Positions 1-7,431 of a DNA stretch of 17,064 bases are shown here, piece by piece. Every line of letters begins with the position of its first letter. Position 1 is the stretch's first letter. The notes under the pieces are model-generated. The model saw nothing but the letters and a program-made list of their open reading frames with translations, did no database searches and was not told where the DNA came from. Source of the stretch: an uncultured Ruminococcus sp. (GTDB taxonomy: Bacteria; Bacillota; Clostridia; Oscillospirales; Acutalibacteraceae); assembly GCA_946414115.1 (NCBI GenBank), contig CAMKNF010000025.1:1-17064 (forward strand). Direction: 5' to 3'. Both the position numbers and the translations under genes were made by a program.

Positions 1-236
1 TTGCCTATAATCTTGTTGTGCAAAAGGCTTTTCAGACTGCTTTCGTTTAAGTAATCAGGCGAAGAAACAAGGCGGTAGCCCTTGTTTGTGACCGACTGAA
101 TTTCATAGCCCTTTTCCTTGAGAGCGTTAATTGATTTCCACACAGCCTGACGTGAAACACCTAACTTTTCGGAAATCTCCTGCCCCGATATAAATTCATC
201 TGTATTAAGTAAAATATCAAGTATTTTTTTCTGCAT
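1..236 (-). CDS. birA: BirA N-terminal part: biotin operon repressor/biotin-protein ligase (partial)
   Basis: Only the first 78 codons are in the window; the gene continues past position 1. The protein starts MQKKILDILLNTDEFISGQE and continues with a winged helix-turn-helix (about residues 15-60) that contains EISEKLGVSRQAVWKSINALK and the wing segment EIQSVTNKGYRLV. This is the DNA-binding domain of bifunctional BirA, which represses biotin genes and biotinylates carboxylase carrier proteins. The catalytic ligase domain lies outside the window, so bifunctionality is inferred from the family. GAGGACGG about 8 bases upstream of the ATG serves as ribosome site. BirA next to CoaX is a common Firmicutes arrangement, but here a repeat cluster separates the two genes. 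Confidence 0.88.
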   Translation of the reverse strand, partial: MQKKILDILLNTDEFISGQEISEKLGVSRQAVWKSINALKEKGYEIQSVTNKGYRLVSSPDYLNESSLKSLLHNKIIG

Positions 237-299
237 ATAGTACCGCCGTCCTCTACGGAAAAGTTTGTTTTTCTCTATAACAATTATCTTATTTGTTTC

Positions 300-413
300 G
301 TAGGGGCGACCCTATGTGGTCGCCCGAAACGTTGCCGATATATCAAAATAAAATCAGAAAACAAACTTTTCTAATCAATTAATTCCGAATTACGCATTCC
401 GCATTCCGAATTA
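300..413 (+). repeat. Repeat cluster A: GTAG-headed hairpin + tail module + heptamer array
   Basis: A hairpin at 300-325 begins GTAGGGGCGACC, has a 6-base loop and closes with GGTCGCCC. It is followed at 325-346 by the shared motif CGAAACGTTGCCGATATATCAA-type sequence, then AAACAAAC near 359. From 381 to 412 lies AATT plus four 7-bp units (read on the minus strand AATTCGG, AATGCGG, AATGCGT, AATTCGG). The array overlaps the coaX stop codon at 411-413. Compared with copies B-E, the ACACGCA...ATTATAAATTCGG segment is missing. The remaining gap bases 237-299 hold only the birA leader and nothing else recognisable. Confidence 0.85.
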
Positions 414-1181
414 ATTTTTGTTATTTTTCCTATAAATATATTTCAGACCGTCCAGAATTACGTTTTCATCGGCGATAATTCTGTGGGTGCAGTTTTCAGC
501 CATAAGCTGTGAAAAGCCGCCTGTTGCAATTACCTTGCATTTCTTTCCTGCCTGCTCGTAAAAGCGGTCAATCATTCCGTCGAGCATACACGCCGTACCG
601 AACATAATTCCCGAACGCATACAGTCGCTCGTGTTGGTTGAGATTACCTTTTCGGGAGCTTTGAAGTCAATAGACGGGAGCAATGCGCCCTTGCTTGTGA
701 GTGCGTCAAGCGAAATTCCCACACCCGGGGCAATTGCGCCGCCGAGATAGGTTTTGTTCTCGTCAACATAGACTATTACCGTTGCAGTTCCCATAAAAAT
801 CATTATAAACGGTCCGCCGTATTTTTCGTATGCGCCCACACAGCCTGCAACAATATCTGCTCCGAGCTTTTCGGGATTTTCGATTTTGATGTTCAGTCCC
901 GACTTCACCCCAGGACCGATAACAAGGCTCTTAACCCCCGAAACCGTTTCAATTGCGTTTGAGAGGGGAGAGGTGATTTTAGGTACAACGGAGCTGATTA
1001 TCGAGGAATCTATGCTGTCTGCGCTGATGTTGTAAATCTGAAAAAAGGTGTACAGCTCAACAGCAAACTCGTCGCTTGTCTTGTCGGTATCGGTCGAAAC
1101 ACGAAGCTTGAATTTAAGCTCGTCGCCGTCGTAAATCCCGAATTTTATATTAGTGTTTCCCACATCAGCCGTTAAAAGCAT
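411..1181 (-). CDS. coaX: Type III pantothenate kinase (CoaX), active-site motifs altered
   Basis: CoaX phosphorylates pantothenate in the first step of coenzyme A synthesis and belongs to the ASKHA fold. The length of 256 aa fits the family. The P-loop-like DVGNTN is at residues 6-11 and GPGVKSGLNIK at 89-99. GGAIAPGVGISLDAL (147-161) and the SGIMFGTACMLDGMIDR stretch (190-206) are typical. Two conserved motifs are off. The family's GADR reads GADI (107-110), and the family's DFGTATT reads FMGTATV (129-135), so the usually invariant Asp is Phe. Activity is therefore uncertain. The start is supported by ACGGAGGAAATTTT before the ATG. It lies 15 bases downstream of the RhuM gene and probably shares its transcript. 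The stop codon lies inside a repeat array. Confidence 0.9.
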   Translation of the reverse strand: MLLTADVGNTNIKFGIYDGDELKFKLRVSTDTDKTSDEFAVELYTFFQIYNISADSIDSSIISSVVPKITSPLSNAIETVSGVKSLVIGPGVKSGLNIKIENPEKLGADIVAGCVGAYEKYGGPFIMIFMGTATVIVYVDENKTYLGGAIAPGVGISLDALTSKGALLPSIDFKAPEKVISTNTSDCMRSGIMFGTACMLDGMIDRFYEQAGKKCKVIATGGFSQLMAENCTHRIIADENVILDGLKYIYRKNNKN

Positions 1182-1196
1182 AAAATTTCCTCCGTA

Positions 1197-2225
1197 TTAT
1201 TCTTCGTTATTTTTTTCTATACCAAGCATCAGCCTGTCAAAATCACTTTGGTATAATCTGTCCTGAATTACTCTGTATTTTTCAAATTCGCTTTCTGCAA
1301 ATTTCTTTGCTATTTGCGCTGATACTTTTCCCTTGTCATTTAATATTTCTTCTTCGTTAAATTCAAGAAATACGTCAAGCTTGTTTGCCCAATCCTCCAT
1401 TGTCATCGGAATCCTGCGTTTTGCCTGTCGTTCGGCATAGTCAAGATACATCGTGACAAACTGATTTAAATCCTGCATTTCAGATTTTGTCAGATAGTTT
1501 TTAGCTACGCTTACATCGGATTTTACGATTTTCCCGTCAGGAGCATTTTTCCATGTAGTAAGTCCCATATGTTTCTTTTCGTGATTTGCTCGCTCTGCAA
1601 TTAACTCTGCAGCTGTATGCTTATGGATTGCGTAGTGAAGCTTGTTTTGTACAGCGGCAAAGAAGTTTTTTGAAATTACTGCTGTCGGTGAATAATCCAC
1701 GGCTGTTGAGTATATGTCAGTTATTTTCTGATAAAATTTTCTTTCGCTTGCACGAATTTCCCTGATTTCATCAAGTAAATGCTCAAAATATTCCTCATCA
1801 AAAATCTGACCGTTTTTCAGACGTTCTTTATCGAGAACATAGCCCTGAACAGAAAATGTTTTCAGAATTTGTGTTGCCCATTGTCTGAATTGCGTTGCTC
1901 TGATAGAATTTATTCTGTATCCTACGGAAATAATAGCATCAAGGTTATAGAATTTCATCATATAATTTTTTCCGTCGGAAGCAGTTGCCGAGGATTTCTC
2001 GGTAACTGAATTTTCATCAAGCTCTCCTGTTTTAAATATGTTTTTTAAATGCAAGCTGATATTGTCTGAAGAACAATCAAAAAGCTGTGCCATACCTTTT
2101 TGTGTAAGCCACACATCTTCATCGTGAACTCTTACCTCAATTCCGTCCTCTCCCGATTGCTTGGTAAAAACGAGAAAATCGGCGGTGCTGTTTCTTATTT
2201 TTAGCTTTTTTTCATTTTTACTCAT
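1197..2225 (-). CDS. RhuM-family protein (virulence RhuM-like, accessory)
   Basis: The 342-aa product matches my memory of the RhuM family, first named from a Salmonella pathogenicity island and scattered in mobile or accessory regions of many bacteria. Its biochemical role is not settled. Characteristic segments are VWLTQKGMAQLFDCSSDNIS (near residues 39-58), a helix-turn-helix-like stretch, then KNYMMKFYNLDAIISVGYRI and TQFRQWATQILKTFSVQGYV, and a helical C-terminal half with HKHTAAELI and MTMEDWANKLDVFLEF. An in-frame start 13 codons upstream exists, but GGAGG sits 5 bases before the ATG at 2225, so I use the shorter form. A promoter lies at 2274-2301. The gene leads the core gene coaX by 15 bases. 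Recent acquisition upstream of coaX is an inference. Confidence 0.8.
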   Translation of the reverse strand: MSKNEKKLKIRNSTADFLVFTKQSGEDGIEVRVHDEDVWLTQKGMAQLFDCSSDNISLHLKNIFKTGELDENSVTEKSSATASDGKNYMMKFYNLDAIISVGYRINSIRATQFRQWATQILKTFSVQGYVLDKERLKNGQIFDEEYFEHLLDEIREIRASERKFYQKITDIYSTAVDYSPTAVISKNFFAAVQNKLHYAIHKHTAAELIAERANHEKKHMGLTTWKNAPDGKIVKSDVSVAKNYLTKSEMQDLNQFVTMYLDYAERQAKRRIPMTMEDWANKLDVFLEFNEEEILNDKGKVSAQIAKKFAESEFEKYRVIQDRLYQSDFDRLMLGIEKNNEE

Positions 2226-2273
2226 TATGTCCTCCAAAATATTCAGGTTAGCTATGCTCTCCAAACTACTAAA

Positions 2274-2301
2274 ATTATATCACAAATCTGTCCTGTTTCA
2301 A
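2274..2301 (-). promoter_or_regulatory. Sigma-A type promoter for the RhuM-coaX unit
   Basis: On the minus strand, TTGAAA (2301-2296) and a perfect TATAAT (2279-2274) are separated by 16 bases, about 49 bases ahead of the RhuM ATG. It is divergent from, and about 50 bp away from, the transketolase promoter. Confidence 0.7.
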
Positions 2302-2351
2302 GCGTGATATTCATTAATTTTGTCTTTATTTCGGGATTTGAGAAAAAATTG

Positions 2352-2379
2352 TTGAAATTTGTTTGAGATTGTGTATAAT
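2352..2379 (+). promoter_or_regulatory. Sigma-A type promoter for the transketolase operon
   Basis: TTGAAA at 2352-2357 and TATAAT at 2374-2379 are separated by 16 bases. The predicted transcript has a leader of about 50 bases before the ATG at 2439. The leader contains the small palindrome TGTGCTCTGCACA. Confidence 0.72.
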
Positions 2380-2438
2380 TAAATTAGTTGTGTGCTCTGC
2401 ACACAGATTTAAAGATTATTCTGAAAGGAATGTATTTA

Positions 2439-3287
2439 ATGGATAGTTCAGAAATCAAGCAGCTTCAGATTCTTGCCGCAAAGTCAAGAATGGGCGCAAT
2501 TCTCGGTACTTACCACGCAAAATCGGGACACCCCGGCGGTTCGCTTTCGGCGGCTGACATCTTCACTTACCTTTACTTTAAGGAAATGAACGTTAAGCCC
2601 GAACAGCCCGACTGGGAGGACAGAGACCGCTTTGTGCTTTCAAAGGGACATTGCTGCCCCAGCCTTTACGCAACGCTTGCGCTCAAGGGATATTTTGACT
2701 GGAACGAGCTTACAGTTCTCCGCCACGTAGGCGCAATGCTTCAGGGACACCCCGATATGAAGGGTACTCCCGGCATTGATATGAGCACAGGCTCGCTCGG
2801 TCAGGGAATTTCTGCGGCTTGCGGTATGGCTCTTGCGGCAAAGCTTGACAACAAGGACTATCGCACATATACAGTTCTCGGCGACGGTGAGGTTGAGGAA
2901 GGTCAGGTATGGGAGGCTGCAATGTTTGCTTCTCACAACAAGCTTGACAACCTCGTTGTTATCGTTGACCAGAACGGCTTGCAGATTGACGGCACCGTTG
3001 AAGAGGTTGCAGGAATTGAGCCTTTGGACAAGAAGTTTGAATCATTCGGCTTTGAGGTAATCAAAATTGACGGTCACGACTTTGAGCAGATTGCGTCTGC
3101 TCTTGACAAGGCAAAGACCGTTAAGGGCAAGCCCACTGCAATTCTTGCCAAAACAATCAAGGGCAAGGGCGTTTCATTTATGGAAAATCAGGTTGGCTGG
3201 CACGGCTCTGCTCCCAACAAGGAACAGTACGAGCAGGCTACAGCCGAGCTTCAGGCTGAGATTGACAGATTGGAGGGCAATTGCTGA
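2439..3287 (+). CDS. Transketolase, N-terminal (thiamine diphosphate-binding) subunit
   Basis: This 282-aa protein is the PP-domain half of a split transketolase, the cytosolic pentose-phosphate enzyme that moves two-carbon ketol units between sugar phosphates. Visible motifs: HAKSGHPGGSLSAADI (26-41), DRFVLSKGHCCPSLYA (63-78) with the substrate-facing His71, GHPDMKGTPGIDMSTGSLGQG (103-123), and the thiamine diphosphate/metal motif GDGE (148-151) ending in DQN (177-179). A TTG start 17 codons upstream is possible, but AAAGGA nine bases before 2439 favours this ATG. The stop codon overlaps the next ATG (TGATG), so the two subunits are translationally coupled. Splitting of transketolase into two genes is common in Clostridia and archaea. 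Confidence 0.93.
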   Translation: MDSSEIKQLQILAAKSRMGAILGTYHAKSGHPGGSLSAADIFTYLYFKEMNVKPEQPDWEDRDRFVLSKGHCCPSLYATLALKGYFDWNELTVLRHVGAMLQGHPDMKGTPGIDMSTGSLGQGISAACGMALAAKLDNKDYRTYTVLGDGEVEEGQVWEAAMFASHNKLDNLVVIVDQNGLQIDGTVEEVAGIEPLDKKFESFGFEVIKIDGHDFEQIASALDKAKTVKGKPTAILAKTIKGKGVSFMENQVGWHGSAPNKEQYEQATAELQAEIDRLEGNC

Positions 3288-4234
3288 TGGCTGAAACAAA
3301 GAAAATTGCAACAAGAGAAAGCTTTGGTATGGCTCTTTGTGAGCTTGCCAAGACAAACAAGGATATAGTTGTTTTTGACGCAGATCTTGCGGCTGCTACA
3401 AAAACAGGCATTTTCAAAAAGGAATTTCCCGAAAGATTTTTTGACTGCGGTATTGCCGAGGGCAATATGGTAGGCGTTGCGGCAGGTATGGCTGCTGCAG
3501 GCAAAATCCCCGTTGCGGCTTCGTTTGCAATGTTCGCAACAGGCAGAGCCTTTGAGCAGATTCGCAACTCCGTTGCTTATCCGCACTTAAACGTAAAAAT
3601 CGCAGGAAGTCACGCCGGTATTTCAACAGGCGAGGACGGCGCAACTCACCAGTGCCTTGAGGACATCGGCATTATGAGAACAATCCCCGGTATGGTTGTA
3701 TTGAACCCTGCCGACCACTACGAGATGATGGCGGCTACAAAAGCGGCAATTGAGTACAACGGCCCTGTCTACATCAGACTCGGCAGACTTGCAATTGACA
3801 GCTTCAACGACCCCGAAACCTATAATTTCGAGCTCGGCAAGGGAATTACGCTCCACGAAGGCAACGACGTTACGGTTATCGCAACAGGACTTGTTGTGAA
3901 CGAAGCGTTAAAGGCTGTTAAGGAACTTGAATCCGAGGGAATCAACGCACGTCTTATCAACATTCACACAATCAAGCCGATTGACAGAGAAATTATCATC
4001 AAGGCGGCTAAGGAAACAGGAAGAATCATCACGGTTGAAGAGCACAACGTAATCGGTGGTCTGGGCGACGCAGTTTGTGAAGTCACAAGCGCAGAATGCC
4101 CCGTTAAGGTTACAAAAATCGGTGTAAACGACAGATTCGGTTACAGCGGTCCGGCTCTTGAGCTTCTTGATAAATTTGAACTCACACAGCCCCATATCGC
4201 AAAGGCAATCAGAGCTGTTGTCAAAGAGGGCTGA
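3287..4234 (+). CDS. Transketolase, C-terminal (pyrimidine-binding) subunit
   Basis: The 315-aa partner carries the Pyr domain and the C-terminal transketolase domain. Glu59 in FDCGIAEGNMVGVAAG is the glutamate that activates thiamine diphosphate in this family. FATGRAFEQIRNSVAYPHLNVKI, GSHAGISTGEDGATHQ (about 109-124) and GPVYIRLGR are typical. The C-terminal domain begins near VTVIATGLVVNEALKA and includes the TVEEHNVIGGLGDAV stretch. The start is the ATG of TGATG at the end of the N subunit, with GGAGGG 11 bases ahead; a TTG two codons earlier is less likely. A hairpin terminator follows the gene. Confidence 0.93.
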   Translation: MAETKKIATRESFGMALCELAKTNKDIVVFDADLAAATKTGIFKKEFPERFFDCGIAEGNMVGVAAGMAAAGKIPVAASFAMFATGRAFEQIRNSVAYPHLNVKIAGSHAGISTGEDGATHQCLEDIGIMRTIPGMVVLNPADHYEMMAATKAAIEYNGPVYIRLGRLAIDSFNDPETYNFELGKGITLHEGNDVTVIATGLVVNEALKAVKELESEGINARLINIHTIKPIDREIIIKAAKETGRIITVEEHNVIGGLGDAVCEVTSAECPVKVTKIGVNDRFGYSGPALELLDKFELTQPHIAKAIRAVVKEG

Positions 4235-4259
4235 GTATAGTTTTATATCAGACAGCATA

Positions 4260-4293
4260 GGGGCTGGCTCGTATGAGTCAGCCTCGTTTTGTT
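4260..4293 (+). terminator. Rho-independent terminator after the transketolase operon
   Basis: GGCTGGCTC (4262-4270), loop GTAT, GAGTCAGCC (4275-4283), one G-T wobble, followed by TCGTTTTGTT. It ends 59 bases after the stop codon and just before repeat cluster B. Confidence 0.75.
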
Positions 4294-4312
4294 AAATTTT
4301 ATGCTCAGTAAT

Positions 4313-4613
4313 GTTTCGGGCGACCACACAGGGTCGCCCCTACGGCAAAAATACAACATTTCCTCTATATCCGTAGGGACACGGCGTGCCGTGTCCGCAG
4401 TGGCAATTAAACTTTACCGATTAAACTGTAGTTATACAGAATAATAAACATATCCGTAGGGGACGGCTTCCCAGACGTCCCGAAACGTTGTCGATATATC
4501 AAAATTTGTTCAGCAAACAAACTTATCCACACAACACGCATTATTACAAATTCGGAAATCTGCGTGTCGAGGCACTCGACCGACCATTAATTACGCATTC
4601 CGAATTACGCATT
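4313..4613 (+). repeat. Repeat cluster B: three GTAG-headed hairpins, tail module, heptamer array
   Basis: This cluster fills the gap between the terminator and the flavoprotein gene. A hairpin on the minus strand lies at 4343-4313 (stem GGGCGACC/GGTCGCCC). A plus-strand hairpin lies at 4373-4396 (stem GGACACGGC/GCCGTGTCC). A weaker one lies at 4456-4481 (GGGACG...CGTCCC). The tail module starts at 4481 (CGAAACGTTGTCGATATATC), includes TTTGTTCAGCAAACAAAC and TTCGGAAATCTGCG, a small TCGAG-GCA-CTCGA hairpin, and ends in AATT plus three 7-bp units at 4589-4613. Segment 4373-4433 matches 12263-12323 in inverted orientation at 59 of 61 positions. Segment 4550-4613 matches 12506-12569 directly with one difference. 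Bases 4614-4660 hold only the leader of the next gene. Confidence 0.88.
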
Positions 4614-4660
4614 TAATTACAGGACATACTATTTACAGAAAAACTTTGGAGTGTATTCAT

Positions 4661-5566
4661 ATGTCACAAATTCTCGACCTTATTATCTGCGGCGGAGGTG
4701 CCGCAGGACTTACATCAGCCGTTTACGCCGCAAGGAGCGGTCTTGACTTTGTGCTGATTGACATTTCCTCGTCAATGGGCAGTCAGATTACGCAGACATC
4801 AGACGTTGACAACTACACAGGCTTTGAAAAGGTCAACGGTATGGAGCTTGTTATGAAATTCTACGAGCACGCAAAGGCTCTGAATGCTCCGATGATAAAT
4901 GATGAAGTGCAGGAAATTTCAAAGGAAAACGGCATTTTCGCCGTAAAATGCGCACAGGGCGAGTACAAATCGAGAACTGTAATTTACTGCTCGGGCGCAT
5001 CTCACAGAGAGCTTGGCGTTAAGGGCGAAAGGGAGCTTCTGGGCAGGGGCGTAGGCTACTGCGCAGTATGCGACGGATTTTTCTATCGCAACAAAACCGT
5101 TGTTGTAGTCGGCGGAGGAAACACAGCCGTAACCGACGCACTCTATCTTTCAAAAATCTGCAAAAAGGTAATTTTAGTGCACAGACGTGACAGCCTTCGT
5201 GCCGAAAAAATCCTTGTCGAAAGGCTTGAAAATGCCGAAAACGTTGAGCTTATGTTCAACAGCGAGGTGTTGGAAATTCTCGGGGAAAAGGACGCAGACG
5301 GAGTTCTGCTCAAAAGCGGAGAAACAATCGACTGCGACGGCGTGTTCATTGCTGTCGGAATTGTTCCGAGGAGCGACACCGTTAAAAATCTCGCAGAGCT
5401 TGACGATAACGGCTATATCGTTGCGGATGAAAGCGGCAGAACATCACTTGACGGACTTTTTGCGGCAGGAGATGTTCGCACAAAGGAGTTAAGGCAGATT
5501 ATTACAGCCTGCTCCGACGGTGCAAACTGCGTTGACAGCGTGAACAAATTTCTGGATACTTTATAA
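4661..5566 (+). CDS. trxB: Thioredoxin-reductase-like FAD/NAD(P)H flavoprotein
   Basis: The 301-aa length, the FAD-binding GGGAAGLTSA (11-20), the redox pair CAVC (134-137), the second dinucleotide motif GGGNTA (151-156), HRRDSLRAE (174-182) and the C-terminal FAD motif GLFAAGDVR fit low-molecular-weight thioredoxin reductase, which transfers electrons from NADPH to thioredoxin. The usual active site is CATC; here the third residue is Val. No thioredoxin gene is adjacent, so the partner could be a thioredoxin elsewhere or another dithiol protein. The ATG at 4661 has TGGAG nine bases upstream; a TTG five codons earlier overlaps that site and is unlikely. It heads a three-gene operon with the transporter (3-base gap) and the HAD gene. 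Confidence 0.85.
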   Translation: MSQILDLIICGGGAAGLTSAVYAARSGLDFVLIDISSSMGSQITQTSDVDNYTGFEKVNGMELVMKFYEHAKALNAPMINDEVQEISKENGIFAVKCAQGEYKSRTVIYCSGASHRELGVKGERELLGRGVGYCAVCDGFFYRNKTVVVVGGGNTAVTDALYLSKICKKVILVHRRDSLRAEKILVERLENAENVELMFNSEVLEILGEKDADGVLLKSGETIDCDGVFIAVGIVPRSDTVKNLAELDDNGYIVADESGRTSLDGLFAAGDVRTKELRQIITACSDGANCVDSVNKFLDTL

Positions 5567-5569
5567 TAT

Positions 5570-6508
5570 ATGAAAAACAATTCGATACTGAAAAATTCAG
5601 CTTTTGCCTGCGTTGCGGCTGTGTTCTGCACGCTTCTGTGGGGAACTGCGTTTCCTTTTATAAAGCTCGGCTATTCGACCTTTGAAATTTCCGAAAATGA
5701 CCTCGGCACGAAAATCCTCTTTGCAGGCATACGCTTTCTCCTTGCAGGAATTATGGTCTACATTTTCCTCTGCATTTCACAAAAACGGTTCGCCGTTTTA
5801 CATAAAAGCGATTTCGCAAAGGTCTTTGCACTCGGTCTTACGCAGACGTCCTTGCAGTATATTTTCACCTACGTCGGCATAGGCTTTACAAGCGGCACGA
5901 ACACCTCGATTATCACGTCCTGTGCCTCGTTCATTACGGTGCTTTGCGCTCCGATCTTCTTCAAAAGCGACAGGCTGACTGTGCTTAAAATCGTCGGCTG
6001 TCTGCTCGGCTTTTCGGGAGTAATCGCAATCAACGGCTTTGGCGGACTTTCGATTGACACGCTTTTCGGCGACGTTTTGATTTTTATGTCAACACTCTGC
6101 GCCGCAGGCGGAAACATCATTTCAAAAAAGCTTGCAAAGGGCAGAAACCCCGTTGAGCTTACAGCGTTTCAGCTCATTTTCGGCGGACTTCTGCTGACGG
6201 TAATCGGAGTTATCCTCGGTGGAAAGCTTGACTTCGGCAACATAAACGGTATGCTGATTTTGCTCTGGCTGTCGGTTGTTTCGGCGGTTGCCTTTACAAT
6301 CTGGACGGCTCTTCTGAAATACCACCCTGCAAGCAAAATCACGATTTTCAATCTGCTTGTGCCGATTTTCGGAACGGTGCTGTCGGGACTTATGCTCGGC
6401 GAAAACATTTTCAGGCTTGAAACGCTTATTTCACTTATACTGATTTCACTCGGCATTGCCGCCGTTAATATAAATAAGAAAGCGAAAAATAAAAATGGAA
6501 AAGCTTAA
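5570..6508 (+). CDS. EamA/DMT-superfamily transporter
   Basis: The 312-aa, highly hydrophobic protein has about ten membrane segments arranged as two EamA repeats (roughly residues 12-150 and 160-300). WGTAFPFIKLGY near the N-terminus and the glycine-rich LGFSGVIAINGF are typical of drug/metabolite exporters. The basic tail NKKAKNKNGKA is probably cytoplasmic. The substrate cannot be told from sequence. It begins 3 bases after the flavoprotein stop with no clear ribosome site, suggesting translational coupling. Its last 14 bases overlap the HAD gene. Confidence 0.88.
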   Translation: MKNNSILKNSAFACVAAVFCTLLWGTAFPFIKLGYSTFEISENDLGTKILFAGIRFLLAGIMVYIFLCISQKRFAVLHKSDFAKVFALGLTQTSLQYIFTYVGIGFTSGTNTSIITSCASFITVLCAPIFFKSDRLTVLKIVGCLLGFSGVIAINGFGGLSIDTLFGDVLIFMSTLCAAGGNIISKKLAKGRNPVELTAFQLIFGGLLLTVIGVILGGKLDFGNINGMLILLWLSVVSAVAFTIWTALLKYHPASKITIFNLLVPIFGTVLSGLMLGENIFRLETLISLILISLGIAAVNINKKAKNKNGKA

Positions 6509-7157
6509 AATTAAAGGCGTAATCTCCGATATGGACGGCGTAATTCTCGACACCGAAAAGCTTTACGTGCGTTTCTGGTGCGAGGCGGCTAACTTTTACG
6601 GTCACCCTATGGAAGGGCAACACGCACTCGGGATTCGCTCAATGAACAAAAAATTTGCGTCAGAAAAGCTGAAAGGCTGGTTCGGCGAAGATTTTGACTA
6701 CGACGCAGTGCGCAATAAGCGCATTGAGCTTATGGAAAAATACATAGAGGAAAACGGAATTGAATCAAAGGACGGCGCAGAATTTCTGCTGTCGTACCTC
6801 AAGGAAAACGGTTACAAGGTTGCGCTTGCGACTGCAACACCGTTTGATAGGGCAAAGAGGTATCTTGAAAAACTTGGTTTGTTAAGATATTTTGACGAAG
6901 TCGTCTGCTCGTCAATGGTGCAAAACGGCAAGCCCGAACCTGACATTTATCTGCTTGCCGCCGAAAAGCTCGGCTTGAAGCCGCAGGAGTGTATTGCGCT
7001 TGAGGACTCGCAGAACGGTATCAAATCTGCAAGCTCGGCGGGGTGCAAAACGGTTATGGTGCCCGACCTTGACGGCCCGAGCGAAGAAATAAAGCCACTT
7101 TTGTATGACGTTGCAGACGGACTGAAAGACGTTGTGAGAATAATTCGGAATGCGTAA
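6495..7157 (+). CDS. HAD-superfamily hydrolase (beta-phosphoglucomutase/phosphatase type)
   Basis: The 220-aa protein has all four HAD motifs. Motif I is DMDGVILDT with nucleophile Asp12 and Asp14, motif II is LATAT (111-115), motif III is Lys146 in GKPEPDIY, and motif IV is LEDSQNG (169-175). A helical cap domain lies between about 20 and 95, which places it in subfamily IA. Such enzymes dephosphorylate or isomerise sugar phosphates or other small metabolites; the substrate is unknown. It overlaps the transporter by 14 bases. The last four codons (Ile217-Arg-Asn-Ala220) and the TAA are read from the first heptamers of repeat element C, so the natural C-terminus was probably replaced or trimmed by a few residues. 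Confidence 0.9.
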   Translation: MEKLKIKGVISDMDGVILDTEKLYVRFWCEAANFYGHPMEGQHALGIRSMNKKFASEKLKGWFGEDFDYDAVRNKRIELMEKYIEENGIESKDGAEFLLSYLKENGYKVALATATPFDRAKRYLEKLGLLRYFDEVVCSSMVQNGKPEPDIYLLAAEKLGLKPQECIALEDSQNGIKSASSAGCKTVMVPDLDGPSEEIKPLLYDVADGLKDVVRIIRNA

Positions 7158-7408
7158 TTCGTAATTCGGAATTAAATTTTTAAAACAGATGAACGCTGAC
7201 GTAGGGACACGGCTTTTCTGCGAAAACGGCAACCCTTTTGTCGCTTTGCGACATTTCCCCTAATAGGGGAATCACCTTGACGTCCCGAAACGTTACCGAT
7301 ATATCAATATAAATTCAGGAAAACAAACCTTTCAAAACAACACGCACTATTATAAATTCGGAGCGTAGTGACCGTTAATTCCGCATTACGCATTCCGAAT
7401 TCCGCATT
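7142..7408 (+). repeat. Repeat element C: complete copy with inverted heptamer-array termini
   Basis: The left end (7142-7173) reads AATTCGG, AATGCGT, AATTCGT, AATTCGG, AATT. The right end (7377-7408), read on the other strand, gives AATGCGG, AATTCGG, AATGCGT, AATGCGG, AATT. The ends are thus inverted repeats around about 270 bp. Inside, a GTAGGGACACGGC half-hairpin at 7201 is interrupted by a different stem-loop insert (about 7214-7279), and the tail module runs from 7286 (CGAAACGTTACCGATATATC) through AAACAAAC and ATTATAAATTCGG. The left array encodes the C-terminus of the HAD protein; the right end lies 8 bp before the ribosome site of the symporter gene. Confidence 0.85.
7230..7270 (+). 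repeat. Two adjacent stem-loops inside element C
   Basis: TGTCGC-TTT-GCGACA is followed directly by TTCCCCTA-A-TAGGGGAA. Neither is present in clusters A, B, D or E, so they appear to be an insert of another repeat type into the GTAG-headed hairpin. Confidence 0.6.
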
Positions 7409-7431
7409 AAAAACAAGGGGGAGAGATGAAA

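Noticed and set aside
300..325. GTAG hairpins as intrinsic terminators
   Set aside because: None of the copies is followed by a T-run, and true terminators with T-runs are found separately after several genes.
1779..2009. Plus-strand frame of 76 codons opposite the RhuM gene
   Set aside because: No ribosome site, no recognisable protein, fully antisense to a gene with clear family features.
3238..3586. Long open frames on the minus strand opposite the transketolase C subunit (also 3908-4258 and 2640-2936)
   Set aside because: They lie wholly inside well-conserved genes, have no ribosome sites and give low-complexity, family-less proteins; they are codon-bias shadows.
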